Position numbers and translations under genes: made by a program
In this document: positions 34,101 through 46,119 of the stretch, one piece after another
How positions within the stretch are numbered: the first letter of the stretch is position 1
Layout of the letters: each line of letters begins with the position of its first letter
The notes under the pieces: model-generated
What the model was told of the DNA's origin: nothing
Seen by the model: only the letters and a program-made list of their open reading frames with translations
Databases searched by the model: none
Source of the DNA: Hansfordia pulvinata
Lineage: Eukaryota > Ascomycota > Sordariomycetes > Xylariales
DNA length: 64,000 nt
Reading direction: 5' to 3'
Assembly: GCA_006538405.1 (NCBI GenBank)
Contig: BJKQ01000028.1
Coordinates: 1 to 64,000 of the forward strand

Positions 34101-37100
34101 AGCCCGGGAGGTAGGCACGGAACGTCCAGAGGTCTGGAGCATCGGAAGGAAGTACCCTTCGATAACGTCTCAAGGCACTTTCGTGACAGGTAGGTATTCT
34201 CGATCAGTACCTCGTGCGGGCCTTCACCCACGGTATGCACATCTCGACGGCGAGGGGAGGTCACGAGGTCAGACTGCAGAGCTCACTATCGTACGTAGCA
34301 TCGTCAGCTCGCCCTCGACTCGGCTGATCACGAATTGCGTCGCTCTTCCTAGTGGGCCTGTCGCTTTGAGACACGCTGCAGCAACTGGAATGCCCGGAGA
34401 TGGCGATTGGGACGCCCCGCGGCCGGCGATTCAGGATACTTCTCCCGAGATGTCCACACCGTACCTACCGCACCTATCTCCCATACGAGCATGTACCTGT
34501 TTCCCGCCTACGTGTCCGCCTACATGTATGTACCTAACCTACCGTACTGATGTGAGATACTCATCCATACATGTAGTGGGAGGCATCGTCAAATACCCCT
34601 TCTGACGCCAGAGACACAACCTTACTCGTATGCAAGGAGACAGCCTTGAGAGACAAACGCCTCGGCCATATCCAGGGACCAACATTGCAGTTCCTGCTCC
34701 AGCTGGCCAAGAAGACGTCGACGGTGGGTCGGCGCTCGCGGCGACTTCGGACGGACGACTAACACGCCAGCGCCTCGCAACCACTCGCGGCGATGCCTTC
34801 GTTCGGCGGCCATCGCGACGGGGCGTACGAGTACTCGCAGTACTCGCACGGGGACCTCCCCTCCATGCCGGACGAGTACTGTACTCCGTAGGGAGACAGC
34901 CTGATTACGGGGCCGACTAGCCAGGTTTCCTGCAGTCGCTCCGAGTCTGCCCCTCACACTACTCCCGACTCGTGACGGGCCTCACAGTCGGGCGGCTGTC
35001 CAGACGTGCCACTTCTTGCACGCCCGACGAATCCGCCAGCCAGCCCGCAGCAGAGGAGCCGGATCCCTGTCGCTGACCACTGAGAACGCCGCGTTCGGCT
35101 TAGTCGCCGGCCTATACAAGGGGTCGACCCAGTGCTTCGTAGGGTGAGGCCTCGTCGTCGACGTCTACCCAACGCACTGGCCTCGGGTCGGCCCAGGGCA
35201 TGGCCCAGCAGGAGTCTGACGATGTCATCACGGGCTCAGAGCCCGGCCTGGCAGGCTGGGAGCAAGCCGGGCGTGCAAAGAAGCGCCTGTGGGAGGCGGC
35301 CTCGCAGGCCTAAGCCCTCCGCCGTCCATTAGGCGGCACAAGACGAGACGAGCATACTCGTAGCGACGCCTTGGGTACGGGTACGAGTGCTCGTCCGCAT
35401 ACACAAGAAGAGGTCAGCCAGGAGGATAGCCCGATCATGGCTGTCGCCACGCCGCCAAATGCGAAAGAGGGGACCCGCAGTCCGGATCGCGAGACCTGGT
35501 TAAGAGTGTGCACGTCTGAGTGGTCATCAACGTGGGGCAGCACCTCAGGAACCAGGCTGGATGCAAGGGGGGGCAGCGCCGACTCACTCCTCGTACGGGT
35601 AGTCATACCTCGGCGTCTCCCTCCGGCTCGACACACCGCCAAATGTCGAGGTTTGGCGGCGGTGCCTGGACGTCATCCCATTCGCCACCCCAAGCCCGCT
35701 GTGCTGTGCTCGCTCGGGGCTCGACGGCCATGTTCCTGGACAACCCTCCCGGTCTCTTGTGGCGCTGGTGAATGGGCTCACATCGGGAGATATGCGACCG
35801 CTGACAAGGCGCCGGCAGTGTCGTGCAAGCAAGTCACTCTTCCCGGGAAGCCCAGTGAGGTGTGCGACACCTTCAATCTTGCCCCCTACCCGAACCAGAC
35901 GACAAGACCTTGTCCCCCCACGATCCTGGCTCTTGGGTTGTTTGATATCAGACCCGTCGCATTTAGACTTTGGGCTTGGTGGTGCCTTCAAGGCCCCTTT
36001 GGCGCGTTGGCTGCTTCGGGTAGATCCGATCGATCGGTCTTGTGACGGGGGCTTGTTGAGCCGGCTGGCTTTCAACTGCCGGTAGACCAGGGCCGACTGA
36101 CACGCGTTGCCATTGTCGACGAGTCATGCTGTCGCCGTGGCCGCCTGGCCAGAAGACTGGTCAAGGCCCCCCGCGCCGTGTCTTTTCTCCCGGCCCTGGT
36201 CGCCTTCTCTTTGGCGGCCTGTCCGGCTTGTGAGGACACTCAGCCATGACTGACATGGCACGAAAGGGCACATTTCTCGCCGGGTTTCCCGTGGCCGTCG
36301 GGCGTATTTAACATGACCGCCTTGCAAGTCGGCCTGGAGCAACTTGATGGACATCAGCTAACTCGAGTTGTTCGAAAGCGCATATCCGTGCCGGTGCGAT
36401 GCCCCCGGGGTCGATGCGATGGAGACAGGCGGCGTCGTTGCGGTCCAACCTACCGACTGCAGCCCAGTCGTGCACAAATCGCAGCGTGGGCTTCGTCAAG
36501 GGCCCGGGCTCATAGGTGCCAGCCAAGCTGACTCAAGCCGCGCGCGCGCCGAATCGACGTCGAGGGAATCCCGCCCGGGCGATGCTCGTGCGAGTACGCG
36601 TACACGGCGGCTGGTCCCGTCCTACGAGTGGAGCCGCCTTGACGACCAACGCACCAGCGAGGCTTGGGCACATGTCCAGGGCCTGGTGAATGGCTGCATG
36701 CTTTGCTGCCCAAACGTCATCCGCCCCATGTGACCACCACTTTCCCAGCCCAGCCCCTCACAGCAGCAGACTTGGTGGCCGAGGAGAGTCTGCCCACCTG
36801 CCAGAGGGAGTGGCGAATATTGACGACAGCCTGCGTGCCTGCCCCTCACTGTCGAATCTCTCTGTCTCTTGTCTGCTGCAAATGCCAGTGGTGAGATCAC
36901 GCAGCGTTGCGTACTCGCATGCTACGATGCTGGTGGGCACTCTGGCCGAACCATTAGACGATTTAAGAACCCCTTCCCTCCCTCCCTAACGGCCTGTCCC
37001 TCTTTCTACATCTCCAAGCCTGGGCCATCCGCGGGTCGTCAATCATGATGACGAAGGATCCCCTGGGTGGCTGGCTGGCCGGCTGGCTGGATGCTGGGCG

Positions 37101-38741
37101 CGGGGCGGCTGGGTGGACCCCCCAGTTGTGTCGTCTTCAGGTTGAAGATGCAGGCTGGTGGAAACTCGCTGCAGGCAGACGAGGGAGGCGGCTGGTCAAA
37201 GGCGCTACGGCAGTCCATCGGGCCACTCGTGGCCTCGGCCCCTCAGTTCTGTCTGTCTGTCTGTCTGTCTGTCTGTCAGGGTCCTACCAAAGAACCGCCC
37301 GGGACTGATCCCAGGATGCTCATCTGTGAGTCAGTCAGTCTTTCACGGTCCCAGTTCCGCTCAGTTGCCAGTCCGGTGACGTGCGAGCTGGCAAGTCGGT
37401 ATTCGACACCCTGCCCTCCTTCAATGAAGCACCCGCATTGCCTGTCCATGCTCAGATGGGGTTTTATTTGATCAGAAGGATACGCTGGCGGGCAGCGCTA
37501 TAATCATGAGAGCAGCAGTCAGTGTGTTTGCTCAGGTTCAGCTCCTGTGGCCTTCCCGTAACCTGTGCTCCTCAATCTTCAAGGAAGATCTGTGTCTACC
37601 TTGTGCATAAAGCATTACATTATCTGCCCGTGAGAACGCCATTTAATGGGCTTAGGTTACATGGCGGGTATGGAGCGCGACGGCTCCCCGGCATTTGGAA
37701 GCAGTCGAGTCACCATCTCCATTGCAGTAGCATGTCCCATTTCCAAAAGGCCATTGACGTGTTTCTGGAGCAAATCAATTATACTTGCCTATTCCGCTGT
37801 TTGTGGACACGCCTGGGAGCACCGTAATAACCATCACGAGCGACCTCCTGTCCTCACTACTTTATCTGCGTCAGGGCGGCACCGATTTTCACGCAGGCAT
37901 TCCCCTCGCTGTTTGGAGCCTGTCACCACAAGGGAGTCCGAAGGCTCGGACTGTCCCGTCTGCTATCTGCCGCTCATTCATCTTACTTTCCTCCTCCTCC
38001 TCCTCCAGGTGGATCACTCACTCTGATGCGGCCCCCAGATCCGGGTAGAGTAGATCTTTGTCGGGCGTCGATGATGATATCTGATCCTACGATGGTGCTC
38101 GCTGCAAAACCTCCCGGCACGCGTACGTCGGATTCAGTCACTCACCAGACTAATCAACTGTGCGCGGCAGAGCCTGTCTGCCTCCGCCTTCGAGAAGGCA
38201 AACGGATGACATTGGTTACGGCAGGGCTGATTGTCGCCAGCGGTTCGTTCGCGCTCAGTGCTGGAGGGGCGTGACGTGGCTCCGGCAGGTGGCTACGAAG
38301 CACGCAGCCAGGTGAGCACCAGCAGGACTCCGGCCCGGAGCCAGGTATAGAACGAACGGCATCACCGAGAAGGGTCGCACCGGGGCCCAGCCGTAACGTT
38401 CCCACCCCACGCCCTGGGAATACGTGGTAGTTCCCACTTGGACGGCCTCTACTGCGCATCCCGATCACAAGGCTCGGCATCCGATAACAGTCACACCGAG
38501 CGATAGAGCCTTGGATCTGGTCCAAGAACTAGCTCGATCTAGCTTGCTGTAGGGGATAGATGGTCGTCATTGCAGGAATGCTTGTGGAAGTTCAAAGTAA
38601 CGTGAGGGGGCGTCGTTGAAACCTGGCTCATCTTGCGAAGCCGGATTTCCCGGTGAGGGCCTGGGGTATTATTGGTCACTCCGTATTTAGCTGTGCTGGG
38701 AATAAGCCGACGCCCGTTTCCTGCTACTTTATCACACAGGC
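31198..38741. other. 7.5-kb stretch without a supportable gene
   Basis: GC-rich DNA with many short overlapping open frames and none showing consistent codon bias, splice structure or a recognisable domain. Simple repeats occur: GGGA near 33356-33376, GGCT near 37060-37090 and a run of TCTG units near 37249-37278. Palindromic GTACGAGTAC and TAGGTACC motifs recur (near 32318, 33925, 34825 and 36590). There is no CpA depletion, so this is not a RIP-treated repeat. It may hold non-coding RNA or fast-evolving genes that cannot be recognised by eye. Confidence 0.6.
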
Positions 38742-39915
38742 TCATCTTGAGGTACTATTCGTGTCCTTGGCCAGGAGTTCCCTTGCGGCTGCTACTTCGG
38801 CTGGGTCGTAGCCCTGCCAGCCGGCTTCCTGCGCCGTACTCCGCCTTACAATCTCGGCGAGCTTCTCCGTGGCGACAGCATCCAATTTCTGGACCTTGGC
38901 GGCATCCGGAATCGTGAAGCCCTCCGGGTCCGACTGCTTGGATGGCTTTGGCCGTTCAGCCAGCAGCTGCTTGGTACACTTGAAGGAGAGTTAGGCTGAT
39001 TGCGCAGAGGGTTGGATAACGGGACTGGCTCAGTATCACTCACCATCTTGAGGCCATAATAGCCGCGGAGGTAGTCGTCGCACAGCTCTATGCTGCGGCA
39101 GAAGCGCTTGAGGGCTTCAGCCAGGTGTTTCGAGGAGTCGGGCTGCTGCGAAGCCGAAGCCGCGGCCCCCAAGAGAATCTCGCCAAGTCGAGCGTGGATC
39201 TGGGGATCGTGTCAGACAGGTATCAATGGCGCGGCTGCGCGTGTGAGCAGCGAGTGGTTGCTTACGTTCCAAGCGTTGGGTTGCAGCACCAGGACCTCTT
39301 CGAGGGCAAAGGTGGACTGCGAGTAGAGGCCTTGGGAAAAGTAGAGGTCCGAGAGCTCTGACCAGGCCTCGGCGTCGGTGGGGGAGAAGTCAAGCAGAGA
39401 CACCAGGGCGGCAATGGCGTCCGAGGCTTTGCCCACGGATCGTAGCAGCGCGGCGCGGCGCTTCGCAATGGGCTGTGGGACGCGGTCAGTGCCACGGCTC
39501 CTCGACGGAATGGGGATTGTACGGCCAAGAGACTCACTACATGGGTCGGGGAGGCTTCCAGGATCTGGTCGTAGTCTTTGAGCACGGCTTGGAGGCCGGC
39601 GTCATCCTGGGCATCGGCCTCCTTGAGCAGGCCCTCGAGGGCCATGATGCGCTCGTTGTCGGCGCCGAAGCGTTGGGCCAGGCAGGCGAGACATCGGCGA
39701 GCGGCCTCGTCATCGGCGGTGCGCAGGCAGGCCAAAAGGAGGTTCTCGAGCTTGGTCCACAGCTCGGCCGTCTCTGGGGCCACCAAGAGAGACTGCACAA
39801 TGGTTGGGTTGGCGGCGCCGGACGAGCTCTGCAGGACGGCGGGCGCTTGCTGGGCATGCCGCAGAGCAGTGGCTGGCGGCAGGTTCGCCGGGGGATGCAG
39901 CAGAGAGGACGACAT
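38742..39915 (-). CDS. EMC2: ER membrane protein complex subunit 2 (TPR protein)
   Basis: Four exons (39915-39538, 39472-39266, 39199-39044, 38978-38742) give 325 residues; the three introns are 65, 66 and 66 nt and all are in phase 0. EMC2 is the cytosolic TPR scaffold of the EMC, which inserts tail-anchored and multi-pass proteins into the ER membrane. TPR-like helix pairs are clear: LKDYDQILEASPTHV, IAKRRAALLRSVGKASDAIAA, then FSPTDAEAWSELSDLYFSQG and ALEEVLVLQPNAWN, then CRSIELCDDYLRGYYGLKM, matching the conserved core of the family. The C-terminus (KLDAVATEKLAEIVRR) also fits. No frame error and no signal peptide, as expected. It is head to head with the AP-3 delta gene. Confidence 0.9.
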
Positions 39916-40982
39916 GATGGCCTGGATCTGGCGCGGCTTGAAGCACACCAATGTAGAGAGCGAAGGGGCCCGGAGGTCGGGCAATCGGCGGCGAGTACTC
40001 GTAGAGACGAGACCGGATGGAGTTGAACGGGGGGTGGGCCGCTAGAGAGGTGCTGGGTGGATCAGGCCACTGGACAAGCGTCAGCCGCGGATCTGGGAGC
40101 TGGCTGATGATGTTGAAAGCAGCCCTCCTCCGCAGGTGAGCAAGACTGAACAACTCCCTACCTAATGGGCAGTCAGGGAAAAGACAGACGACTATGTACG
40201 ATTGTGTCGACGATGGGGATGAGAAGTGAGTGCCCGTCGATGCGAGATCATGCACCTGCCTTCCATGCCTCTCAGGTTAGGTACCTACGTACCTCTGCAA
40301 GCTAGAGGCGTTCATCAATGTATCGTCACATGTATCCGTTCCATCAGTCAGCGACCAGACCAGACTGTGCCAGGCGCATGCGGCGCGCCCGCGTCTGGTT
40401 TCTTCAGTTGCATCGGCCATGCTTGTACCCGGGAAAGGCAACTATACCGGGGCGTGGACGTCACTGGTGCGTGCTCTCAGCGCGGTCTGACGCGGCTGGC
40501 ATGTGCGACTTGCACTACGTCCTGTCATCTAACCGACGAGTAGCCAATACGCCAAGCGTGGCGCCGGTGTACATATCATTCCTCAAGCCAAAGGTACCTT
40601 AGGTACTCTTATAGTGCACGCCGCGGTGACAGCCAGCGTGGGGTCAACGTCTCTCGAGGTCCAGAATCCAGCCAGGTCCCTCAGCACCTCCGGTAGCTTA
40701 TTACTGGGCACCTTTCTGCTCTCTATCTCCTACTTCGCCATCGCTAGTTCGTCGCCGCTCCCGTCTCCGAAGCCACCCGCCGTCGCCGCCGGCTCCCCCA
40801 TTGCAGCTGCTCCTCGTCCCCTCAGCGCCGGCCACCATGGTACACTCTGCTCTCGACCCTCTCGTCCGCGACCCGTAACTCACTTCGCCGGCCCGCCTCC
40901 CCCTCTCCCCCTCGCCCCTCCACTGCTGCACCGACCGCCCGCCAGCAGCCGCCCGCGCTGGCCCGCCGCCGCCGTCGCCGCC
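39916..40982. promoter_or_regulatory. Divergent promoter region, EMC2 / APL5
   Basis: About 1.07 kb between divergent start codons. It contains TAGGTACCTACGTACCT near 40278 and AAAGGTACCTTAGGTAC near 40590, both versions of the recurrent intergenic palindromes, and a pyrimidine-rich leader before 40983. Confidence 0.5.
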
Positions 40983-43900
40983 ATGTTCGAAAAGTCGCTC
41001 TACGACCTGATCCGCGGCATCCGAAACCACAAGGGCAATGAGCGCGACTACCTGCAGGCATGCCTGAAGGAATGCCGCGCGGAGGTCCGCAGTCAGGACC
41101 TCGACGTCAAGGCAACCGCCCTCCTCAAGCTAATATACCTGGAGATGTTTGGCCACGACATGTCCTGGGCTGCCTTCAATGTACTCGAGGTCATGGCCTC
41201 CCCCAAATACCACCAGAAGCGCGTCGGCTACTTGGGCGCCATCCAAAGCTTCCGGCCCGACACCGACGTCCTCATGCTGGCCACCAACCTACTCAAGAAG
41301 GACCTGGTTGCAGCCTCCACCACCACCATCGCCTTGCCAATAGTCACACTACCCCACGTTATCACGCCTTCACTCGCCCTCTCCGTCCTCCCTGATCTCC
41401 TACCACGCCTGAGCCACACCCACCCCGCCGTCCGCAAGAAGACCATTGTCACTCTATATCGTCTCGCCCTCGTGTACCCGGAGACTTTGCGCGCCGCCTG
41501 GCCCAAGATCAAGGAGCGCCTCATGGATAGATCTGAGGACCCCAGCGTCACAGCGGCCATCATCAATGTTGTCTGTGAGCTGGGATGGCGCCGCCCTCAC
41601 GACTTTCTCCCGCTGGCACCCCGCCTCTTCGAGCTCCTTGTTGACAGCGGCAACAACTGGATGGCTATCAAACTCATCAAGCTGGTATGACTCTAACGCC
41701 CAGGAACCACGTTCTCTCCCATGGCGCACTCGAAAACCGCACCAGAGGCTGATCTTTCTCTCCCAGTTTGCGACACTGACACCACTTGAGCCTCGCCTCG
41801 TTCGCAAACTGCTGCCTCCCCTGACCGAAATAATTCAGACCACTCCGGCCATGTCTCTCTTGTACGAGTGCATCAACGGCATCATCCAAGGCGGTATTCT
41901 GGGCAGTGGCGATGACTCCGATGGTCAGGACGAAATAGCGTCTCTGTGTGTCGACAAGCTTCGGAGCATGGTTCTGGTTGACGGCGATCCGAACCGTGAG
42001 TTTTGTCCACCCCGGTTTGCTTTTCCTTGACTGACCCCCGCAGTGAAATATGTGTCGCTTCTCGCTTTCAATAGCATCGTCGTCACGCACCCGTGGCTCG
42101 TCGCACAGCAAGAAGATGTCATTCTCGAGTGCATCGACAGCACAGACATTTCCATACGTATCAAGGCCCTGGACCTGGTGCAGGGCATGGTCAGCAGCGA
42201 CAACCTCGTCTCCATTGTCAGCCGCCTCATGAGGCAGTTGAAACAATCTACGCCTGATCCTCGCAACAACCCTGGGCCAACACCTGCCACAGGTTCTGGC
42301 GACTCGGAAGAAGAATCCGACTCGAATCTGGATCGCGCCCAGCAGGCCGCTGATCAGACCCCTCCCCTCCCTGAAGAGTACACAATCGACGTTATCAACC
42401 GGATATTGAACATGTGTTCTCAGAAGAACTACAGTAACCTCGTTGATTTCGATTGGTACATTGACATCCTCACGCAACTCATCCGGATGGCCCCTGTGCC
42501 GCGCCAAGACGCTGTCGACGAATCCCCTTCGTCCGCTGGTCGGTCTAATAAGGGGGACGTTGCCGAAAGGATAGGCAGCGAGCTGCGGAACGTAGCAGTC
42601 AAGGTGCAGGCTGTCCGCCCTGCCTGCATTCAGGCCGCCGAGTCTATCATCGCCCACCTTGGTAGGGACACGCCTAGCAACAGCACAATTGCCTCAGGCG
42701 CCGTGAGTCCCGTATCATGGGTGATTGGCGAGTTTGCATCCGAGCTGTCGTCTCCCGAAGATACCTTGGGGCTTCTTCTCACTTTGATCCCCCGGATAAG
42801 TTCACCGGACTCATTGGCGTCCAGCGTTCAAGCCATTGCCAAAGTCTTCGCCTTGATCACAGGGGATCAACTCACTCTCTGGACGCCCGAGCGCAAGTCC
42901 AAGACGTGCCTGTTGATGGCCCGCTTGATACACAGCCTGGAGACCTTGGCACTGCACCCTAGTCTCGAGGTTCAGGAACGGGCAGTCGAATTCACCGAGC
43001 TGCTGAAGTTGACGGCCGAGGCCGCATCTGGTCAGCAGGCGTCATCTGATGCCGCCCCCAGGATGCCCCCTTGCTGCTGACCCAGGCCATACCCTCTTTG
43101 TTCGCCGGCTGGGAGCTCAACTCGGTTGCGGTGGGCGCACAGAAGAACGTGCCCTTCCCTGACGGGTTGGATCTTGACGAACCCATCAACCCAAACCTGA
43201 ACAGTCTCCTGGCAGGCGCAGAATCCATGACGATTCCGGCCGACGAGGCCGATGAATTTGAGATCTACTACCATCAACGCCCACCGCCTACGAGCATCAT
43301 GTCAGAACCAGCAATCAGCCGGTTAGCGGAGCCGGAGAACGATTCCGCTTCTTACCAACAACCCACCGAGGACTCGTACCTAGACGCTGATATCCTAGCG
43401 AAAAGGAAGGCCGAGCGTGAGCAAAGGCATCGCGACGACCCTTTCTATATCGGAGCAACGAGTTCAATCCAACGGTCGTCAACCCCAATACACAACATCT
43501 TGCAAAACACCAACGGCCCAGATCTGGACGTGGATTCGATCCCCATCATGGAGCTGGACTTGGAGAAACTGCACGTCGAAATGGGCGATCGAAACACCGC
43601 CCCGGCCTCCAAACAACAGCGGCCGAAGCCTCGACAGAAAGTCGTCATCGCTGCGGATGAAGGTCTTGGCGGCAGCGGATCCAGTACGCCGGCCAACGCA
43701 GAAACCGAGAACAAGAACGGCAGAGGGAGTGGTGGAGGAGCCACAAAGGATCGCAGCCGCAAGCTTCTGGGCATCGACTCGGCCAACATTGGGTCACTCG
43801 CTCTGGAGGGCAACCCCGAGGGCAACGGGTACGATCCCGAGGCACAGCAGCGCGAGGAGGCAGAGATGGCGCAAGCCATGAAAGAGGTGGAGCGACTCAG

Positions 43901-44210
43901 GCTTGAGATGCAGCGTGCGAACGAGCGCATTCACGTGGCTCAGGGCGTCGATGCCGCTGGCACCGTCGTGAAGAAGAAGAAAAAGACGACGAAGCCTCAG
44001 AAGACAAAGGAGGGCGACGGGGCCGAGGCAGAAACAGTCAAGGTGAAGAAGACGAAGAAGAAGAAGGCAGCCCTCTTGCCATCCCCTGGCGATGGGAATG
44101 GGTCACAGCCGGCAGAGGGGTCGGCGGAAGCTGCGGAAGAGGAGGCAAAGACCAAGCCCAAGAAGAAAAAGAAGGCCACCAGGACGGTAGAAATTCAGGA
44201 GTTGGGATGA
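40983..44210 (+). CDS. APL5: AP-3 complex subunit delta (one apparent base deletion)
   Basis: AP-3 delta is the large adaptin subunit of the AP-3 coat that sends cargo from the Golgi or endosomes to the vacuole. Exons are 40983-41684, 41767-41995 and 42044-44210. The start MFEKSLYDLIRGIRNHKGNE and the block YLEMFGHDMSWAAFNVLEVM are hallmark delta-adaptin sequences, and HEAT-like helices of the adaptin N domain (PF01602) continue to about residue 620. An acidic linker near residue 430 and a Lys-rich C-terminal tail (KKKKKTTKPQK, KPKKKKKATR) are typical of fungal members. At 43055-43059 the C5 run appears to lack one C: the current frame stops at 43080, whereas one more C joins AAPQDAPLLLTQAIPSLF and gives 1032 residues. 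Both introns are short (82 and 48 nt). Confidence 0.92.
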
Positions 44211-44619
44211 CAGCATTATCTGTCTGCCCAGTGTGCCTCCAAGTCGGGATTGCCCCGTCGGCTCAATACAGCAACGCATGCACGCCCTCTGTGGTGGGCG
44301 GGAATTCCAGGCAACCAGTCGCTTCCAGTGGCCAAATCGTTCGTGGTCCGGAAGAAGGCTTGCACGTGTGAACTCTTCGCTGAAGAAGTCTCTGTGTGTG
44401 TAACGAGGCTTCGCGTGAAAACTCTTCACTTTATCAGTCATCGCGAAATGCGTAGTATGGCCTCGCTCATGAGAGTACGTTGCCACTGCCGAACAGGGTG
44501 GGCCACTTAGGTCGTACCTAAGGCAGGAACGTAAAGGTTCTAGTATCGGTTTGTAACGTGATTCCATGCCATTGCCGGTGTAAAGACCCGGATCTGTCTA
44601 GCCTTGACCTGGGAGCCAG

Positions 44620-44724
44620 CTTGCCACGCTGGCAATGGGCTGAAGCTTGGCTCTTTTTCTTCTCTCTGTGCCACGATCCGCTGTCGAATTGGCCGCCTTG
44701 CCACGCTGGCAATGGGCTGAAGCT
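44620..44724. repeat. Perfect 28-bp direct repeat carrying a dyad motif
   Basis: Copies at 44620-44647 and 44697-44724 are identical, 77 bp apart. Each contains TTGCCA-CGC-TGGCAA, a 6-bp inverted repeat with a 3-bp spacer. Duplicated dyad sites upstream of a gene resemble binding sites for a dimeric transcription factor; which one is unknown. Confidence 0.8.
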
Positions 44725-45110
44725 ATGTTTCTTATTCGGGATCGGGGAGTTTTCCCCTTCTCGGCGGTAGCTCCGCCACGTAGTTGAGCCTCTCGACTCG
44801 GGGGCTGAGTGGCTTTGCCTTAGCTCTGGCGTCTCGACTCCCACGCAGGTCGTCCGACTCGCCACCTCGCATTGCCCATCGACGGAACCGTGAAGACGGC
44901 GCAGTCGAATATATTTCTGGAACGTTGAGTTCCGGGGGCGGACCCGGGGAAACCTGACCACCATGCGCGTGAAGAGTTAGGCTTGCGGCGAAGAAGTGAA
45001 AAGCCCAATTTTTCGGATAGGGTGCCGCAATTTTCATGATGCTTGACATGCTTGCTTTTTATAGAATTTTGAGGCTCCCAGATCTATGAGAGTAGAGACA
45101 CGACTGGGTG

Positions 45111-45117
45111 TATATAT
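45111..45117 (+). promoter_or_regulatory. TATA box upstream of the 45230 gene
   Basis: The sequence tatatat lies 113 bases before the ATG at 45230. It argues for that ATG over in-frame ATGs at 45086 and 45116, which lie upstream of or on the box. Confidence 0.5.
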
Positions 45118-45229
45118 GGCAAGCATCATCCGCTCTCTCGTTGGTTGTTGGGTCAGCACGCCCTTGAGCAGAGCAGCGCGTTCCGAGTCCTTCTTTGTAG
45201 AAGTACCACGAAAAAAGGAGCCGCCCAAG

Positions 45230-46119
45230 ATGTATGCCATCCACGTCTTCCGCTTTCTTCTCCTCTCCCTCGTGAGCCTCAGCTCGCAGGCTCATACTCG
45301 TGCGCCCCTTCTCACAAAGCAGAGCGTGGAAGCACGGTCTGAAGACCTCAAGTCCTTCTGGCAGCTCACCATTGACCCGAACATCGACCGCATGGTCGCC
45401 AAGATGAACGAGGGCTGCGACGCAGCCTTTGCCAGGGACCCTTACACGTACAACGACCGAGCCTCGCAATACACGCCTAGCCTCTCGCTCTTCGATGCCT
45501 TCGAGGAGGAGTACCTGGGCACGCTGCAAGGGCAGGAGAGCGCCAAAGCGATCGACGTGGGCAGCGGCTTGGGCGCCAACCCGCGGCTGCTGGCGGAGAA
45601 GGACGTGCCGGCGGCGAAGAACTACGCGACGAATCTGAAGTCGGGCCTCGCCGAGATCGGGTTCCGGGTCTTCTCCATGAGCCCGTTCCGCGACGGCGAG
45701 GGCCTCCTCGCGAAGGACAACTTCAAAGAGCCCCTGCGGCTCAAGACCTCGGACGACGAGGTCAAGGCCCTCAAGGGCGAGTTCACGCACGCCTCGGTGG
45801 GCAGCGTCCTGCACACGATCCCGCAGGCCCAGCAGATGGACGCGGTCAAGGCGCTGCTCAGCCTTCTGGGGCCGGACGACGACGGCCGCGCGCGGATTTT
45901 CTCGGTCGAGCGCTTTGCCTTTGACGAGGACACGTCCCGGAAGGCGGGGGAGTTCAGCATGGAGGAGTTCGAGAGCATGTTCGAGTCGTTCAAGGGGAAG
46001 AAGCCCGGAGGCACAGGATCAAGGATATTGTGATGGGGAGAGACATGAACTCGCCCGAGGAGGTCGCGAGCGGATTCAGTATCATGGGATACTACGTCAT
46101 TGATGTCTTTTTCGCCTAG
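45230..46119 (+). CDS. Methyltransferase-like protein with signal peptide (one apparent base deletion)
   Basis: The ATG at 45230 opens a clear signal peptide (MYAIHVFRFLLLSLVSLSSQAHT). The body resembles a class I SAM-dependent methyltransferase: AIDVGSGLGANPRLLAE fits motif I, a region around FTHASVGSVLHTIP fits the motif IV position, and VKALLSLLGPDD with a following strand fits the later helices. The frame fails at the C3 run at 46004-46006. One added C replaces the early stop at 46031-46033 by a longer, more natural end (KDIVMGRDMNSPEEVASGF...MGYYVIDVFFA), giving 296 residues and a stop at 46117-46119. Secreted or ER-lumenal methyltransferases are unusual, so either the fold is repurposed or the hydrophobic start is an anchor. 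Substrate is unknown. Confidence 0.68.

Larger units (their letters stand above)
44211..45229. promoter_or_regulatory. Intergenic region and promoter of the 45230 gene
   Basis: Holds the 3' end of APL5, a perfect 28-bp direct repeat with internal dyad symmetry, and a TATA box 113 bases before the next ATG. No coding region was seen. Confidence 0.55.

Noticed and set aside
41685..41766. Premature stop making AP-3 delta a truncated 235-residue protein
   Set aside because: The stop falls inside an 82-nt intron with GTATGA donor, CTAACG branch and CCCAG acceptor; splicing joins two conserved adaptin segments.
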